Shown one piece after another: positions 17,533 to 27,156 of a stretch of 64,000 nt of DNA. A program made the translations under genes and the position numbers. Under the pieces are notes generated by a model. It was not told where the DNA came from and ran no database searches. It saw only the letters and a program-made list of their open reading frames with translations. Position 1 is the first letter of the stretch. The number at the start of each line of letters is the position of its first letter. This stretch comes from Rheinheimera hassiensis (lineage in GTDB: Bacteria > Pseudomonadota > Gammaproteobacteria > Enterobacterales > Alteromonadaceae), in contig NZ_JAKUJZ010000002.1 in NCBI RefSeq assembly GCF_022436675.1, forward strand, positions 250,655 through 314,654, written 5' to 3'.

Positions 17533-19389
17533 CTATTTTAGTATTTCATCAACCGAGCCCTGCGCCAGCGGGTGGTAACCGGGGCGGGCTTTTTCGTATA
17601 CGGCACGGGCAAATGCCAGGCCTTCGGGCGTAGTGGCAAGCTGTTTATACAGCGGAATAATCAGCTTACGCCTGCCAATACCAATCAGATATTGCTCCAG
17701 CGGGGCGGCAATTTCCTGATAGCCGGTTTTAAGTGCCAGCAAATACCAGGCATGAGCAATTTCGCTGTTGCCCGATTGCGTCAGGCTATAGGTGGCGTCC
17801 AGCTCGGCCAGTTGCTCCGGTGTTATAGTCAGCGGCAGATTATTAATAAAATACAGCCATTCGTGTACTGTCCAGTTGTCGGTAGGCAGGCTGCTTAGCT
17901 CACTGTTACCGGCCAGCCAGTTGTTGGCGTGTTGCTGTACCTGATTAAACGCATCTGACTGCGGATCGGGTGTGCCCGCTGGCAAGCCAGACTGGTAAAT
18001 CCAGCTTTTTGCCTCGTCCAGCGACACTATGCCCGGATATTTTTGCAGTAAGTGGGTATTTAAATAGGTTACAAAGCGTGCGGTATCCAGGCTTTGAAAG
18101 GCATGGTCGTCAAAGTACTGCCGTACAAAGGGGTCAAACTTGTCACGGCCGAATTTTTGCTCCAGAAACATTAAAAACAGCTGGCCTTTGGTGTAAGGCA
18201 CACCGCTAAAAGCGTCATCCGGATCACGGCCGTGCAGGTCAAGATGCAAAATGCTGTCGTTAGCGGGTAGCTCTGCCAGCTCATCTTTTAAACCCTGCAC
18301 CGATAGTGCTTGTTCCATCACGGCGCGATCGGTACCGAACACTTGCTCCATAATGCGGTTTTCAACATAGGAGGTAAAACCTTCGTTGAGCCATAGATCA
18401 CGCCAGGTGGCGTTAGTTACCAGGTTACCCGACCAGGAGTGCGCCAGCTCGTGGGCAATTAAATTCACCAGGCTGCCATCACCGGCCACCACGGTTGGGG
18501 TAATAAAGCTCAGTACCGGGTTTTCCATGCCGCCAAACGGGAAGCTGGGCGGTAAGATCAGTAAGTCGTAACGGCCCCAGCGGTAGTCACCGTACAGCTG
18601 TTCAGTGGCATCGATCATTGCCTGGGTGCTGGCAAATTCTTCGGCCGAGGCGTTAAGAATATAAGGCTCGGCATAAATGCCGGTTTGCTCACTCATGGCT
18701 TTAAATTCTAAATCACCGGCGGCTATGGCAATTAAGTAAGCCGGAATAGCCTGCGGCATAACAAACTGGTAATCGCCATCGCGAATCATGCCCGGTTCAT
18801 TATTGGCACTCATAATAGCCAAAACATCGTCACGGGTTTGAATGCGTGCGCTGTATGTCATGCGCACGGCCGGGGTGTCCTGAATGGGGATCCAACTGCG
18901 GGCATGAATGGCCTGGTTCTGGCTAAACATAAAGGGCGTGGTTTTACCGGCGGTTTGCTCTGGCGTTAACCACTGCAGGCCAGAGGCTTTATCGGTAGAG
19001 CTGTAGTAAATACGCAGCGTTTGCGCCTGAAAGGTCGGGCTGATTGTAAGCTTGCTGCCCAGCACCGCATCGCGCTGCCCCAGTGTAAAAGGCACTTTTT
19101 GCCAGTTACCGTCGGCACGTTTAGCGTAAATACGGTCGATAACCAGATCACGGGTGTCCAGATATACCGTGTTGCCAGTGTTGTTTAGCCAGTTAAGTTG
19201 TAAATCGGCAAAGCCGGTTAGGGCTTTTTGCTCAAAGTTAACGGCTAAATCCAGGTGCAGGTGCTTTACTGTTACGGCATCAAAGTTGGCGTAGGTATAG
19301 GCATCGGTAGCGGCCAGAGTATCGGTAGCGACAAAAGCATAGCTGCTGCAGAGCAGGGCCGTGCTAAGGGGAAGCAGGCGTACAGACAT
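17533..19389 (-). CDS. M1-family aminopeptidase (leukotriene A4 hydrolase type), exported
   Basis: This 618-residue zinc aminopeptidase has a signal peptide (about 1-26). GGMEN at 286-290 binds the substrate N-terminus. The zinc site is HELAH (313-317) plus Glu336 (NEGF). The C-terminal ~200 residues form the helical LTA4-hydrolase domain. Marine gammaproteobacteria carry cold-adapted relatives that cleave N-terminal residues from peptides. It probably acts in the periplasm. It is a single gene transcribed away from the SIMPL gene. Confidence 0.92.
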   Translation of the reverse strand: MSVRLLPLSTALLCSSYAFVATDTLAATDAYTYANFDAVTVKHLHLDLAVNFEQKALTGFADLQLNWLNNTGNTVYLDTRDLVIDRIYAKRADGNWQKVPFTLGQRDAVLGSKLTISPTFQAQTLRIYYSSTDKASGLQWLTPEQTAGKTTPFMFSQNQAIHARSWIPIQDTPAVRMTYSARIQTRDDVLAIMSANNEPGMIRDGDYQFVMPQAIPAYLIAIAAGDLEFKAMSEQTGIYAEPYILNASAEEFASTQAMIDATEQLYGDYRWGRYDLLILPPSFPFGGMENPVLSFITPTVVAGDGSLVNLIAHELAHSWSGNLVTNATWRDLWLNEGFTSYVENRIMEQVFGTDRAVMEQALSVQGLKDELAELPANDSILHLDLHGRDPDDAFSGVPYTKGQLFLMFLEQKFGRDKFDPFVRQYFDDHAFQSLDTARFVTYLNTHLLQKYPGIVSLDEAKSWIYQSGLPAGTPDPQSDAFNQVQQHANNWLAGNSELSSLPTDNWTVHEWLYFINNLPLTITPEQLAELDATYSLTQSGNSEIAHAWYLLALKTGYQEIAAPLEQYLIGIGRRKLIIPLYKQLATTPEGLAFARAVYEKARPGYHPLAQGSVDEILK

Positions 19390-19519
19390 GGTGTTTCCTT
19401 AAAATCGAAAGAAAGCAGAGTGTAAAGGCAAACTCAGGCCAAATACAACTGTACAAATAGTAACAACTTAAACGGCAAAGCTTTGCTGTAATGCGCTTTA
19501 AACAAAACACGAGGTTTAT

Positions 19520-20248
19520 ATGAAATTAGCCACTATTACTGCCGCTTTGGCATTTACGCTTACTGGTGCTGTACAGGCCAGCCCGTTACCGGATTTTCCG
19601 TTTATTAATGTTACCGGTGCTGCCAAACTGGAAGTTGCACCAGACAAAGCCCGCATTCAGTTTGTGATCCGCCAAACCGCAGATAAAGCCGATGCCGCTA
19701 CTGAAGCTGTGTACAAACAGGGCCGTGATTTAATGCAGTTTCTGGCCAAGCAAGGCATTACCGAAGCCGACATTGACGCCGCCCAGATTAACAAAGAAGC
19801 GCTGTTTAAAGACTACAACGACAGAGCCATAACCGGCTACGAAGCCAGCCAGCCTATAGTGGTAACGCTGAACCAATTGACCAACTATGTTGCGGTAATG
19901 GATTACTTGTTTAAACAGCCGCAAATTTTTTCTATCAGTGGTAGTTTTGACAGCAGCCAGCGCGAACAATACGAGCAGCAGTTAAGTGAAAAAGCCGGTG
20001 CTGATGCCCGCAGCCGGGCCAATAGTTTAGCTGCGGCGCAAGGCGTTAAAATCAGTTCTGTATTTGCTATCAGTGAGGCATCAGGCTGGGGGGCTATGGC
20101 CGGTGATTTTGGTTTTGGCGCCGGCTCGGTAAGCTATGGCGCTATGCGTAAAGCCGACATGGCAGAAAGTAGCAGCAGTAACTTAATAGTGCCAAAACAT
20201 ATTCAGTTAGAAAAATCAGTGAATGTAATTTATAAAATTAAGCCCTGA
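19520..20248 (+). CDS. SIMPL-domain (DUF541) periplasmic protein
   Basis: The 242-residue protein has a signal peptide (about 1-21, ending VQA) and a SIMPL/DUF541 domain (from FINVTGAAKLEVAPDKARIQF). E. coli YggE is the best-known relative and is linked to oxidative stress; the biochemical role is unclear. The start follows ACGAGGTTTAT. The gene stands alone between two exported peptidases. Confidence 0.88.
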   Translation: MKLATITAALAFTLTGAVQASPLPDFPFINVTGAAKLEVAPDKARIQFVIRQTADKADAATEAVYKQGRDLMQFLAKQGITEADIDAAQINKEALFKDYNDRAITGYEASQPIVVTLNQLTNYVAVMDYLFKQPQIFSISGSFDSSQREQYEQQLSEKAGADARSRANSLAAAQGVKISSVFAISEASGWGAMAGDFGFGAGSVSYGAMRKADMAESSSSNLIVPKHIQLEKSVNVIYKIKP

Positions 20249-20334
20249 TCCAGGCTGTTTGTCTCAATGCTGTCGTGTCCGGGCCGGCAATAGGCTAAGG
20301 TAAGTACTTATCTTAGCTTATTTGAGGAAACCTG

Positions 20335-22008
20335 ATGACACTTCAGTTCGGCCCTTTGCTGGTAACTGCGGTTACCGCCAGCCTGTTAGTGGCGTCGTGT
20401 TCAAAGCAGAATACGCCGCCACCGCCACCGGAAGAGCAACCCCTGCTACAAACCAGTTTTAACGCCAATTTCGCCGGTTATTTTCAGAAAATTGCCTCAG
20501 ATGAAATGCAAGGCCGCGCCCCGGCGACTAAAGGTGAAGAAAACACCGTGCAGTATCTGGAGCAACAGTTCGCCCGCATTGGTTTAACACCGTACAGCGG
20601 TGACAGCTATCGCCAGAGCGTACCCGTGGTGCAAATAGACCCGGTTAAAGTATCGGCATTAACGCTGACCGATAACAGCGGCACCAACACTACACTGACT
20701 TATAAAACCGATATGATGGCCTGGTCTACCCGGATGTTGGGGCAAATTGATGTTGCTGACAGCGAAGTAGTGTTTGTCGGTTATGGCATAGTGGCACCGG
20801 AATATAACTGGAATGATTACGCCGGTTTAGATGTAAAAGGCAAAACCGTGGTAATGCTGGTAAATGACCCCGGCTACGCCACACAAGACCCAGAGCTGTT
20901 TACCGGCAACGCCATGACATACTACGGCCGCTGGACGTACAAATACGAAGAAGCCGCCCGCCAGGGTGCCGCTATGGCGCTGATAGTGCACGAAACCGAT
21001 GCTGCCAGCTACGGCTGGAATGTGGTGGCGGGTACTTCGCCAATACGTTTTGAGCTGGCTAACGACAACAAGAACCTGCATAAAACCGAAGTAGAAGGCT
21101 GGCTATCACTGGATGCTGCCGAAAAACTGTTCGCAGCCAATGGCACTTCACTGGAGCAACTGCGTCAGCAGGCGCTGAGCAAAGATTTTAAGCCGGTACC
21201 ACTTAACGCCAAAGCGGCGGTTAGTATTAGCAATAATTTGCGTGAGCTTAGCTCCAGCAATGTTATTGGCTATATCGAAGGCAGTGAAAAGCCCGATGAA
21301 GCCGTGATTTATATGGCGCACTGGGATCATTTCGGCCTGGATTTCAGCCGCCCGGACGATAAAGTATTTAACGGTGCTCAGGACAATGCCGGTGGCGTTG
21401 CCGCCTTACTGGCCCTGGCCGAGCAGTTTAAAGCCGGCCCGCCACCTAAGCGCTCAGTCGCGTTTTTAGCGGTAACGGTAGAAGAGCGCGGCCTGCTGGG
21501 TTCAGCCTGGTATGCGAATAACCCGTTATTTGCCTTAGATAAAACCGTTGCCGGTATTAATATGGATGTGATTAACGTATACGGCCCAATGCGCGATGTG
21601 ATGGTGTTTGGCTATGGCAGCTCAGAGCTGGAGCCGATACTGGAAAAATACGCTAAAGCACAAAACCGTTATACTGCACCAGAGCCGACACCGCAGGATG
21701 GTTTTTACTACCGCTCAGATCACTTTAACCTGGCGAAAAAAGGCGTGCCTATGCTGTATGCCCGCGGCGGTGTAGACAGCTTTGAACATGGCAAAGACTG
21801 GGGCCTGGAGCAGCGGCGTATTTATGTGCGCGATTACTATCACAAAGTAAATGATGAGTTTGACCCCAACTGGGATTTACGCGGTGCGCAGCAGGATTTA
21901 CACCTGTACTATCAGGTAGGGCACGAGTTGGCCAACAGTAATAGCTGGCCAAACTGGCATCAGGGTAAGGAGTTCCGCGCCGTGCGTGATGCGTCTTTAC
22001 AGCAGTAA
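20335..22008 (+). CDS. M28-family zinc metallopeptidase, lipoprotein
   Basis: The 557-residue product has a lipoprotein signal (LLVASC, Cys22) followed by a proline run. A PA domain is inserted near residues 130-270. The di-zinc peptidase site includes His329 (AHWDHFG), Asp350 (GAQDNAGG), the Glu383-Glu384 pair (VEERGLLGS) and a later Asp/His near DGFYYRSDHFN. Such enzymes remove N-terminal amino acids from peptides or cleave short peptides. It is membrane-anchored, probably in the periplasm or outer membrane. The start follows GAGGAAACCTG. Confidence 0.92.
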   Translation: MTLQFGPLLVTAVTASLLVASCSKQNTPPPPPEEQPLLQTSFNANFAGYFQKIASDEMQGRAPATKGEENTVQYLEQQFARIGLTPYSGDSYRQSVPVVQIDPVKVSALTLTDNSGTNTTLTYKTDMMAWSTRMLGQIDVADSEVVFVGYGIVAPEYNWNDYAGLDVKGKTVVMLVNDPGYATQDPELFTGNAMTYYGRWTYKYEEAARQGAAMALIVHETDAASYGWNVVAGTSPIRFELANDNKNLHKTEVEGWLSLDAAEKLFAANGTSLEQLRQQALSKDFKPVPLNAKAAVSISNNLRELSSSNVIGYIEGSEKPDEAVIYMAHWDHFGLDFSRPDDKVFNGAQDNAGGVAALLALAEQFKAGPPPKRSVAFLAVTVEERGLLGSAWYANNPLFALDKTVAGINMDVINVYGPMRDVMVFGYGSSELEPILEKYAKAQNRYTAPEPTPQDGFYYRSDHFNLAKKGVPMLYARGGVDSFEHGKDWGLEQRRIYVRDYYHKVNDEFDPNWDLRGAQQDLHLYYQVGHELANSNSWPNWHQGKEFRAVRDASLQQ

Positions 22009-22018
22009 TAACGCCAAT

Positions 22019-22048
22019 GGCACCTGTGGGCAGTTTGCTGCAGGTGCC
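22019..22048. terminator. Weak terminator-like hairpin after the M28 gene
   Basis: GGCACCTG (22019-22026) pairs with CAGGTGCC (22041-22048) just after the peptidase stop. No U-run follows, so it may only stabilise the 3' end. Confidence 0.35.
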
Positions 22049-22123
22049 CCGATGGTTTGTGAAAAGTATTGTTTGTAAAACGCATTGCCGCTGAAAAGCA
22101 CAACATAAAAAAAGGGCTGAATC

Positions 22124-23374
22124 ATGGTGTCGAAGTTGGGCTGGCAGTTAGTACAGCTAGGTCGCAAGTTGTGGGTACGTACCGTGGCTTTTGCTGTGCT
22201 GGCACTGTTTTCAGCGTTAGTTGCTGTGCTGGTTCAGGATTATATACCAGAAGCGCTGTCGGACATTATCGGCGCCGGTGCTGCTGGAAATATCCTTAAT
22301 ATACTGGCCTCCAGTATGCTTACTGTTACCACCTTCTCACTCAGTGTAATGGTGGCGGCGTATAGTGCATCCAGTAAAGATGTATCGCCGCGTGCGACCC
22401 GTTTGTTAATGGAAGACAGCACCACACAAAATGCACTGGCAACTTTTGTTGGTTCGTTTTTATTCAGCATTGTCAGCATTATTTTGCTTAATACCGAAGT
22501 GTATAATCAACGTGGCCGGGTGGTGCTGTTTCTGGCTACTATTTTAGTGATTGTGCTGATTGTTGTGATGATCCTGATTTGGATCAGTCATTTATCCAGC
22601 CTGGGTCGGGTAGGCGAAACCGCCGGTAAAGTGGAAGATCAGGCTTATGCTGCGTTAAAACGGCACAATAAATATCCCTGGATGCAAGCACAGCCGCTAC
22701 AGAGTTTGCAGCAGATCCCAAAGGATGCCAAACCTGTGCTGACAAATACCATCGGCTATTTACAGCTTATTGATATTAAAGCCATTAATAAGTGGGCAGC
22801 AGAAAACAACTGCCAAGCCTATGTGGCAGTGCGCCCCGGCGTATTTGTTGAACCCTGCCGGCCACTGCTGTGGCTTAGCCCGGCACCGGCAGATACCAGC
22901 TCGGTACCGCTGGATGCGTTTTGCATCAGTAACTACCGCACTTTTGATCAGGACCCGCGTTTTGGTTTGCTGGTACTGGCTGAAATTGCCTCTAAAGCCT
23001 TATCACCGGCGATTAATGATCCCGGTACTGCCATCGAAATTATTGGCCGGGGTATGCGGGTGTTAAGTAACTGGCAGGCCCCATCGATGGATAACGCAAC
23101 GATACAATATCCGCAGGTATCGGTGTTACCGCTGTCACTCACCGATTTATTTGATGATTTTTACACCCCGATTGCGCGTGATGGCGCCGCTATGCTGGAA
23201 GTGCAAATTCGCCTGCAAAAAAGCCTGCTGGCATTGGCCGGGCAGCGGGCAGAGTTTCGCCCGCATACACAACGCCATTCGGCAGCCGCGCTGGCCCGTG
23301 CTGAACATGCAATGGCCTACAGCGAAGATATTAAAACGTTAAAAGCGCTGCACCAGCAGCTGTGCGATAGCTAG
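22124..23374 (+). CDS. DUF2254 integral membrane protein
   Basis: This 416-residue protein has four N-terminal hydrophobic segments within the first ~150 residues and a soluble C-terminal region. The MLTVTTFSLSVMVAAYSASSKDVSPRA-type stretch after TM2 and the later LAEIASKALSPAINDPGTA segment are hallmarks of DUF2254. Function is unknown. The start at 22124 follows AAAGGGCTGAATC. Not clearly in an operon. Confidence 0.85.
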   Translation: MVSKLGWQLVQLGRKLWVRTVAFAVLALFSALVAVLVQDYIPEALSDIIGAGAAGNILNILASSMLTVTTFSLSVMVAAYSASSKDVSPRATRLLMEDSTTQNALATFVGSFLFSIVSIILLNTEVYNQRGRVVLFLATILVIVLIVVMILIWISHLSSLGRVGETAGKVEDQAYAALKRHNKYPWMQAQPLQSLQQIPKDAKPVLTNTIGYLQLIDIKAINKWAAENNCQAYVAVRPGVFVEPCRPLLWLSPAPADTSSVPLDAFCISNYRTFDQDPRFGLLVLAEIASKALSPAINDPGTAIEIIGRGMRVLSNWQAPSMDNATIQYPQVSVLPLSLTDLFDDFYTPIARDGAAMLEVQIRLQKSLLALAGQRAEFRPHTQRHSAAALARAEHAMAYSEDIKTLKALHQQLCDS

Positions 23375-23565
23375 CGCCATAACTCATTCCGCATTTAGCG
23401 CCACAGCCGTAAAGCGCCGCCAGCCAATGCTGTATTGCCTGTTGCATAAGCTGTACCTTTGTCTGCTGCCGGTTTTAAGTATAGGTATGTCAGTGAAAAC
23501 AGCTGGTAAAGCGAGTTAAAAACGCTATAGTTTTGGTACGTCTAAGCTAACAAGAACAATACGTT

Positions 23566-24045
23566 ATGCAAAAATATCTGACGGAAATACGCTGGGGCAT
23601 TATTTTTACCGCTGTGATGCTGCTGTGGATATGGGCCGAGCAGTTGACAGGCCTGCATGGCCGGCATATTGCGCAGCACGCCACCTACACGAATTTATTC
23701 GCTATACCGGCAATACTGGTTTATGTGCTGGCGCTTAGGCAAAAAAAGCAGCGCGATTATAATGGCATTATGAGCTGGAAGCAGGGCATGCAAGCGGGGT
23801 TGCTGATTACCTTAGTGGTGGTATTGTTAAGCCCGGCTGCGCAGTGGCTTGCGCATATGGTTATTAGCCCGAACTATTTCCTCAACATGCAGGCCTATGT
23901 TGTAACACAAGGCATGATGACGACGGAGCAGGCTTTAGAGTACTTTAGTTTAACTAACTATATGCTGCAAAGTGTAATCGGCGCCGCCATTATGGGCGTG
24001 CTTACCTCGGTGATAGTGGCGTTTTTTCTGCGTAGTAAAGGTTAA
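23566..24045 (+). CDS. DUF4199-type membrane protein
   Basis: The 159-residue protein has four predicted transmembrane segments and a short charged loop (LRQKKQRDYNGIMSWKQGM) after the second. This resembles DUF4199 membrane proteins of unknown function, best known from Bacteroidota and some gammaproteobacteria. The CBS gene starts five bases after the stop, so both are probably one transcript. Confidence 0.72.
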   Translation: MQKYLTEIRWGIIFTAVMLLWIWAEQLTGLHGRHIAQHATYTNLFAIPAILVYVLALRQKKQRDYNGIMSWKQGMQAGLLITLVVVLLSPAAQWLAHMVISPNYFLNMQAYVVTQGMMTTEQALEYFSLTNYMLQSVIGAAIMGVLTSVIVAFFLRSKG

Positions 24046-24050
24046 CCCTG

Positions 24051-24476
24051 ATGTTGAATGTCGCTCAATTAATGAGTACCAAACCGGTGAGCGTATCGCC
24101 GGACGATACCTTATCGGTGGTAAAACAGATTTTTGATAACGTTAAATTTCACCATGTGCTGGTGGTGGAAAAAGGCATTTTGCTGGGAGTGTTGTCTGAT
24201 CGTGATTTATTTAAAGCTTTAAGCCCGCATATTGGTACCGCTGCAGAAACACCGCGCGACTTAGCTACATTAAATAAAAAAGTGCATCAGGTTATGCTGC
24301 GAAAGCCGGTTACTTTGCAGCCACAGGCGAAAATAATGGACGCTATTCATCTGTTTAACACCGAAGGCGTATCCTGTATTCCTGTGGTAGACAGCCAAAA
24401 CCGGCCGCAGGGTATTTTAAGCTGGCGCGATATTATCCGCACGCTGGACCGCACCGATAAGCGCACTGCGCAGTAA
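24051..24476 (+). CDS. Tandem CBS-domain protein
   Basis: The 141-residue soluble protein consists of two CBS motifs: MSTKPVSVSPDDTLSVVKQI with LGVLSDRDLF in the first, and MLRKPVTLQPQAKIMDAIHL with IPVVDS and GILSWRDI in the second. CBS pairs bind adenine nucleotides and act as energy or metal sensors. No catalytic domain is present. It is coupled to a membrane protein gene and may regulate it, though that is speculation. Confidence 0.87.
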   Translation: MLNVAQLMSTKPVSVSPDDTLSVVKQIFDNVKFHHVLVVEKGILLGVLSDRDLFKALSPHIGTAAETPRDLATLNKKVHQVMLRKPVTLQPQAKIMDAIHLFNTEGVSCIPVVDSQNRPQGILSWRDIIRTLDRTDKRTAQ

Positions 24477-24499
24477 CTGCTTGTTGGGGGTAGCCAGAT

Positions 24500-24612
24500 T
24501 TCTGGTGAGGGAACCAATTTGCTCTAAGCTAACCGTTGCAGGCCAGGATGGCCGAATCGAGCCCCCATGGATGGGTTTACGGCGTGTTAGCGTGGGCAAA
24601 CTGGTTTCCGCC
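24500..24612 (+). repeat. Dispersed repeat, copy A (MITE/REP-like)
   Basis: About 110 bp that align with the reverse complement of 60345-60450. The best conserved block runs from GAATCGAGCCCCCA to GGATGGGTTTACGGCGTGTT. Its ends form an inverted repeat: AACCAATTTGCTC near 24512 pairs with GGGCAAACTGGTT (24594-24606). A GGCCAGGATGGCC palindrome lies inside (24541-24553). It sits between convergent genes and is non-coding. Confidence 0.7.
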
Positions 24613-24620
24613 ACACCGAA

Positions 24621-25706
24621 CTACAATGCCTTTACTGCTTTATCACCGCCCGGCAGTGAATAGCGCATAATGCGTAAAAACACCGTGCTGTATTGGCGCA
24701 CAAAGCTGCCGGTATTGTATGGAATAGCATATTTTGCCGCTATTGCCTGCACCTGCTTTGCCATAGCAGGGTAGTGCCGTGCCGGGATATCAGGGAATAA
24801 ATGGTGCTCTATCTGGCAGCTTAAATGGCCGGTTAAAATATGCAGCCAGGTAGGGCCGGTAAAATTAGACGAACCCAGCATTTGCCGATAGTACCACTGG
24901 CCACGGCTTTCGCCCTCGCACTCTGTAGCATTAAAGGCATACACCTCTTTGGTAAAGTGGCCGCAAAAAATCACTGTGGATGTCCACAAATTGCGGATTA
25001 AATTCGCCAGCAAGTTACCGCACAATACCCACAACCACATGGGCCCGGCGATAAGCGGGAAAAATACATAGTCTTTAACCAACTGCCGCGCACCTTTGCC
25101 AAAAAACGCTTTTTTCAGTTCGCTGTCGCTAACCTGAGTGTGGCGATCGGCCTTCTTTTTACCGGCAAAAACGCGCTGCGCTGCCAGTTCGTGATACGAC
25201 ACGCCCCATTGGAATAACATGCTTAGCAGCAGGTAAGTGCCACCTTGCCACAGGTTACGCAGCCGCCAGCGAAAATCATTACTTAAGCGCAGCAGGCCGT
25301 AACCAAAGTCGCGGTCTTTGCCGATAATATTAGTGTAAGTGTGGTGCTCAAAGTTGTGTGTGCGCTGCCATGAGCCAGCATCGCAGGCAATATCCCACTC
25401 GTAACGTTTGGAATGCAGCACCGGGTCATTCATCCAGTCATATTGACCATGCAGCACATTGTGGCCAATTTCCATATTGTCGAGAATTTTTGCCAGCGCT
25501 AACAGCAGCACACCTGCCAGCCAGAGCCAGGGCGTAATAAAGCCCAGCACCAGTAAAATACGACCGCTGAGTGCGCTTAAGCGTTGTACCAGCAATACAC
25601 GGCGGATATAGCGTGCATCGGTATCACCCAATTGCGTCTGCACCTGCTGTTTTATATTATCCAGCTCTTGCTCAAGCGCGGTAAATTGTTCGGTGGTTAG
25701 TTTCAT
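24621..25706 (-). CDS. Membrane fatty-acid desaturase (DesA3/DesB-like acyl desaturase)
   Basis: The 361-residue di-iron membrane desaturase has three histidine boxes: HNVLH (82-86), HNFEHH (117-122) and the C-terminal IEHHLFPDIP segment. Hydrophobic pairs at about 45-75 and 215-245 anchor it in the inner membrane. It should introduce a cis double bond into acyl-CoA or phospholipid acyl chains using O2 and electrons from a reductase. The gene immediately upstream encodes such a reductase, 11 bp away, giving the same order as Pseudomonas desCB and the mycobacterial reductase/desA3 pair. FabR/DesT-like palindromes lie upstream. Confidence 0.9.
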   Translation of the reverse strand: MKLTTEQFTALEQELDNIKQQVQTQLGDTDARYIRRVLLVQRLSALSGRILLVLGFITPWLWLAGVLLLALAKILDNMEIGHNVLHGQYDWMNDPVLHSKRYEWDIACDAGSWQRTHNFEHHTYTNIIGKDRDFGYGLLRLSNDFRWRLRNLWQGGTYLLLSMLFQWGVSYHELAAQRVFAGKKKADRHTQVSDSELKKAFFGKGARQLVKDYVFFPLIAGPMWLWVLCGNLLANLIRNLWTSTVIFCGHFTKEVYAFNATECEGESRGQWYYRQMLGSSNFTGPTWLHILTGHLSCQIEHHLFPDIPARHYPAMAKQVQAIAAKYAIPYNTGSFVRQYSTVFLRIMRYSLPGGDKAVKAL

Positions 25707-25717
25707 AAAAAGTCCTG

Positions 25718-26806
25718 TTACAGCTTAATCACTAATTCGGTTACCGGTTGGCTGACACACAGCTGAATTTGTTCGGCGCCGTGGCCGCTTAGAGCACCGC
25801 TGCGGATATCACGCACCTGGCCTGACACTTTGTCGCACACGCATTGAAAACACACGCCCATACGACAGCCAAAACGCGGCGCTAAACCATGCTGCTCGGC
25901 GTTTTGTAATAAGCTCTGCTGTGGGTTTAGCGTAACCTGGGTGCTGATGCCAGCGCGGATAAAGCTGGCGCTTAACTGCAGGCCAGCCGCCATGTGTTCT
26001 GCAGGCGCTGCTATAGCTAAGCCAAACTGCTCTTGCCGGATCTGCGCTGCACTTACGCCGCTATTAGTAAGCGCCGTGCGTATCTGCTGCATAAAACCCG
26101 CCGGGCCACACAGATAAAACTGCTTGCTGCTGTTAGTCATCAGCTGTTGTTGCAGGGTTTCAGCAGGCTCGGTGCGGCTGTCAGATAACGTTAAGGTAAA
26201 TAGTGGTTGGCGTGCTGCCAGCTGTGTCAGCTCGCTAAGCAAGGCGGCGTTTTCACTGCCGCGACAGCGATAAAACAAGCTTACCGGCGCTAACCAGTGG
26301 CGCTGGCTTAACAGCATGGCAGCAACGGGCGTTATGCCAGATCCTGCGGCCACAAATACTGCGGCCGTGGCCGGTTGTTGCCAGTAAAAATCGCCCTGCG
26401 CTTTGCTGATATTGACCACAGCACCATTTTTCAGCTGATTTAATAACGGCGTAAATTCACCGGCGCGGTTAATTTTGCAACACAGCTGTATGTGTTGCTG
26501 GCTTTGCCACAGGCTAAGTGGCGAGCAAATACTAAAAGGCCGGCTGATATAGCGGCCATTGTGCTGCAGTGTTAATAACACATGTTGCCCCGGCACAAAG
26601 CCTGGCCAGCGGCCTGACACGTTAAAGCTAAGCTGCAGCATATCTGCCGTTTGCCATTGCCGGCACAGCAGGCTGGCACGGTATTGGCCAGGTAAAAAGC
26701 CCGATGCTAAGCGCTGCAATAGCGGCAGAAAGTACAGCGTTAACGAGCTCTGGTTGCCCAGCATTAAACAAAAGTTACGCCAAAGGCGGGATAAAAATGG
26801 CTTCAC
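25718..26806 (-). CDS. Flavin/ferredoxin-domain oxidoreductase, desaturase electron donor
   Basis: This 362-residue protein combines an FAD-binding domain (RPFSICS at 89-95), an NAD(P)-binding domain (AAGSGITPVAAML) and a C-terminal plant-type [2Fe-2S] ferredoxin with Cys314, Cys319, Cys322 and Cys350 (C-x4-C-x2-C-x27-C). It should pass electrons from NAD(P)H to the downstream desaturase. The frame begins with GTG at 26804-26806 without a good ribosome binding site; an ATG at codon 15 is an alternative. A FabR/DesT-like palindrome lies 28 bp upstream. Confidence 0.88.
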   Translation of the reverse strand: MKPFLSRLWRNFCLMLGNQSSLTLYFLPLLQRLASGFLPGQYRASLLCRQWQTADMLQLSFNVSGRWPGFVPGQHVLLTLQHNGRYISRPFSICSPLSLWQSQQHIQLCCKINRAGEFTPLLNQLKNGAVVNISKAQGDFYWQQPATAAVFVAAGSGITPVAAMLLSQRHWLAPVSLFYRCRGSENAALLSELTQLAARQPLFTLTLSDSRTEPAETLQQQLMTNSSKQFYLCGPAGFMQQIRTALTNSGVSAAQIRQEQFGLAIAAPAEHMAAGLQLSASFIRAGISTQVTLNPQQSLLQNAEQHGLAPRFGCRMGVCFQCVCDKVSGQVRDIRSGALSGHGAEQIQLCVSQPVTELVIKL

Positions 26807-26833
26807 TACGGGATCACGCTATTAGTTTATTTC

Positions 26834-26851
26834 AGCGTACAGTTGTACACT
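26834..26851. promoter_or_regulatory. FabR/DesT-like operator, site 1
   Basis: AGCGTACAGTTGTACACT is an 18-bp palindrome with 14 of 18 positions symmetric. It closely resembles the remembered FabR/DesT recognition pattern AGYGTACA-N2-TGTACRCT. It is 28 bp upstream of the reductase start, at promoter distance. The TetR-type regulators DesT/FabR sense the unsaturated to saturated acyl-CoA balance. Confidence 0.6.
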
Positions 26852-26961
26852 AAAATGGCTGGTTTGGCCAGTTCGTAGTGGCGGTGCTTGGTGTTTATTG
26901 GATTAAGTTACTGAATATGATTAGTTAATTTTTTTAATTTGTGATGCTAAAGAATTTTTTC

Positions 26962-26979
26962 AGCGAACGATTGTGCGCT
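26962..26979. promoter_or_regulatory. FabR/DesT-like operator, site 2
   Basis: AGCGAACGATTGTGCGCT is a second 18-bp palindrome with 14 of 18 symmetric positions and the AGCG...CGCT ends seen in FabR sites. It lies 128 bp further from the reductase gene than site 1 and about 180 bp before the AraC gene. Its role is less certain. Confidence 0.42.
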
Positions 26980-27156
26980 GTGGTTGTTATCCGTTGTATG
27001 CTGAAGGTGTTGGGTTTAGCTTAAAACCGCCCCAACTATTACAACTGCTTAGCTAGCGATTTAGTCTTGGCAGCAAAACAACTTGATTGCAATGGCCACC
27101 CGGTTTAGCGTATCAACAGAGTTGACAGGGGGCCGGTAGTACTTAAGGTATAAAAA

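Larger units (their letters stand above)
26807..27156. other. Intergenic regulatory region between reductase and AraC genes
   Basis: This 350-bp gap separates the divergent desaturase operon and the AraC-type gene. It is AT-rich in the middle and holds two 18-bp palindromes of the FabR/DesT type, listed separately. No small ORF with a ribosome binding site was found. Confidence 0.6.

Noticed and set aside
23428-23520. 30-codon hydrophobic frame upstream of the DUF4199 gene
   Set aside because: No ribosome binding site and no coupling; likely chance.
26944-27024. 26-codon frame near the AraC gene
   Set aside because: No ribosome binding site; it overlaps the palindrome at 26962.
27122-27155. 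TTGACA plus TATAAA as a promoter for the AraC gene
   Set aside because: The spacer is 21 bp and the -10 would lie at the start codon.
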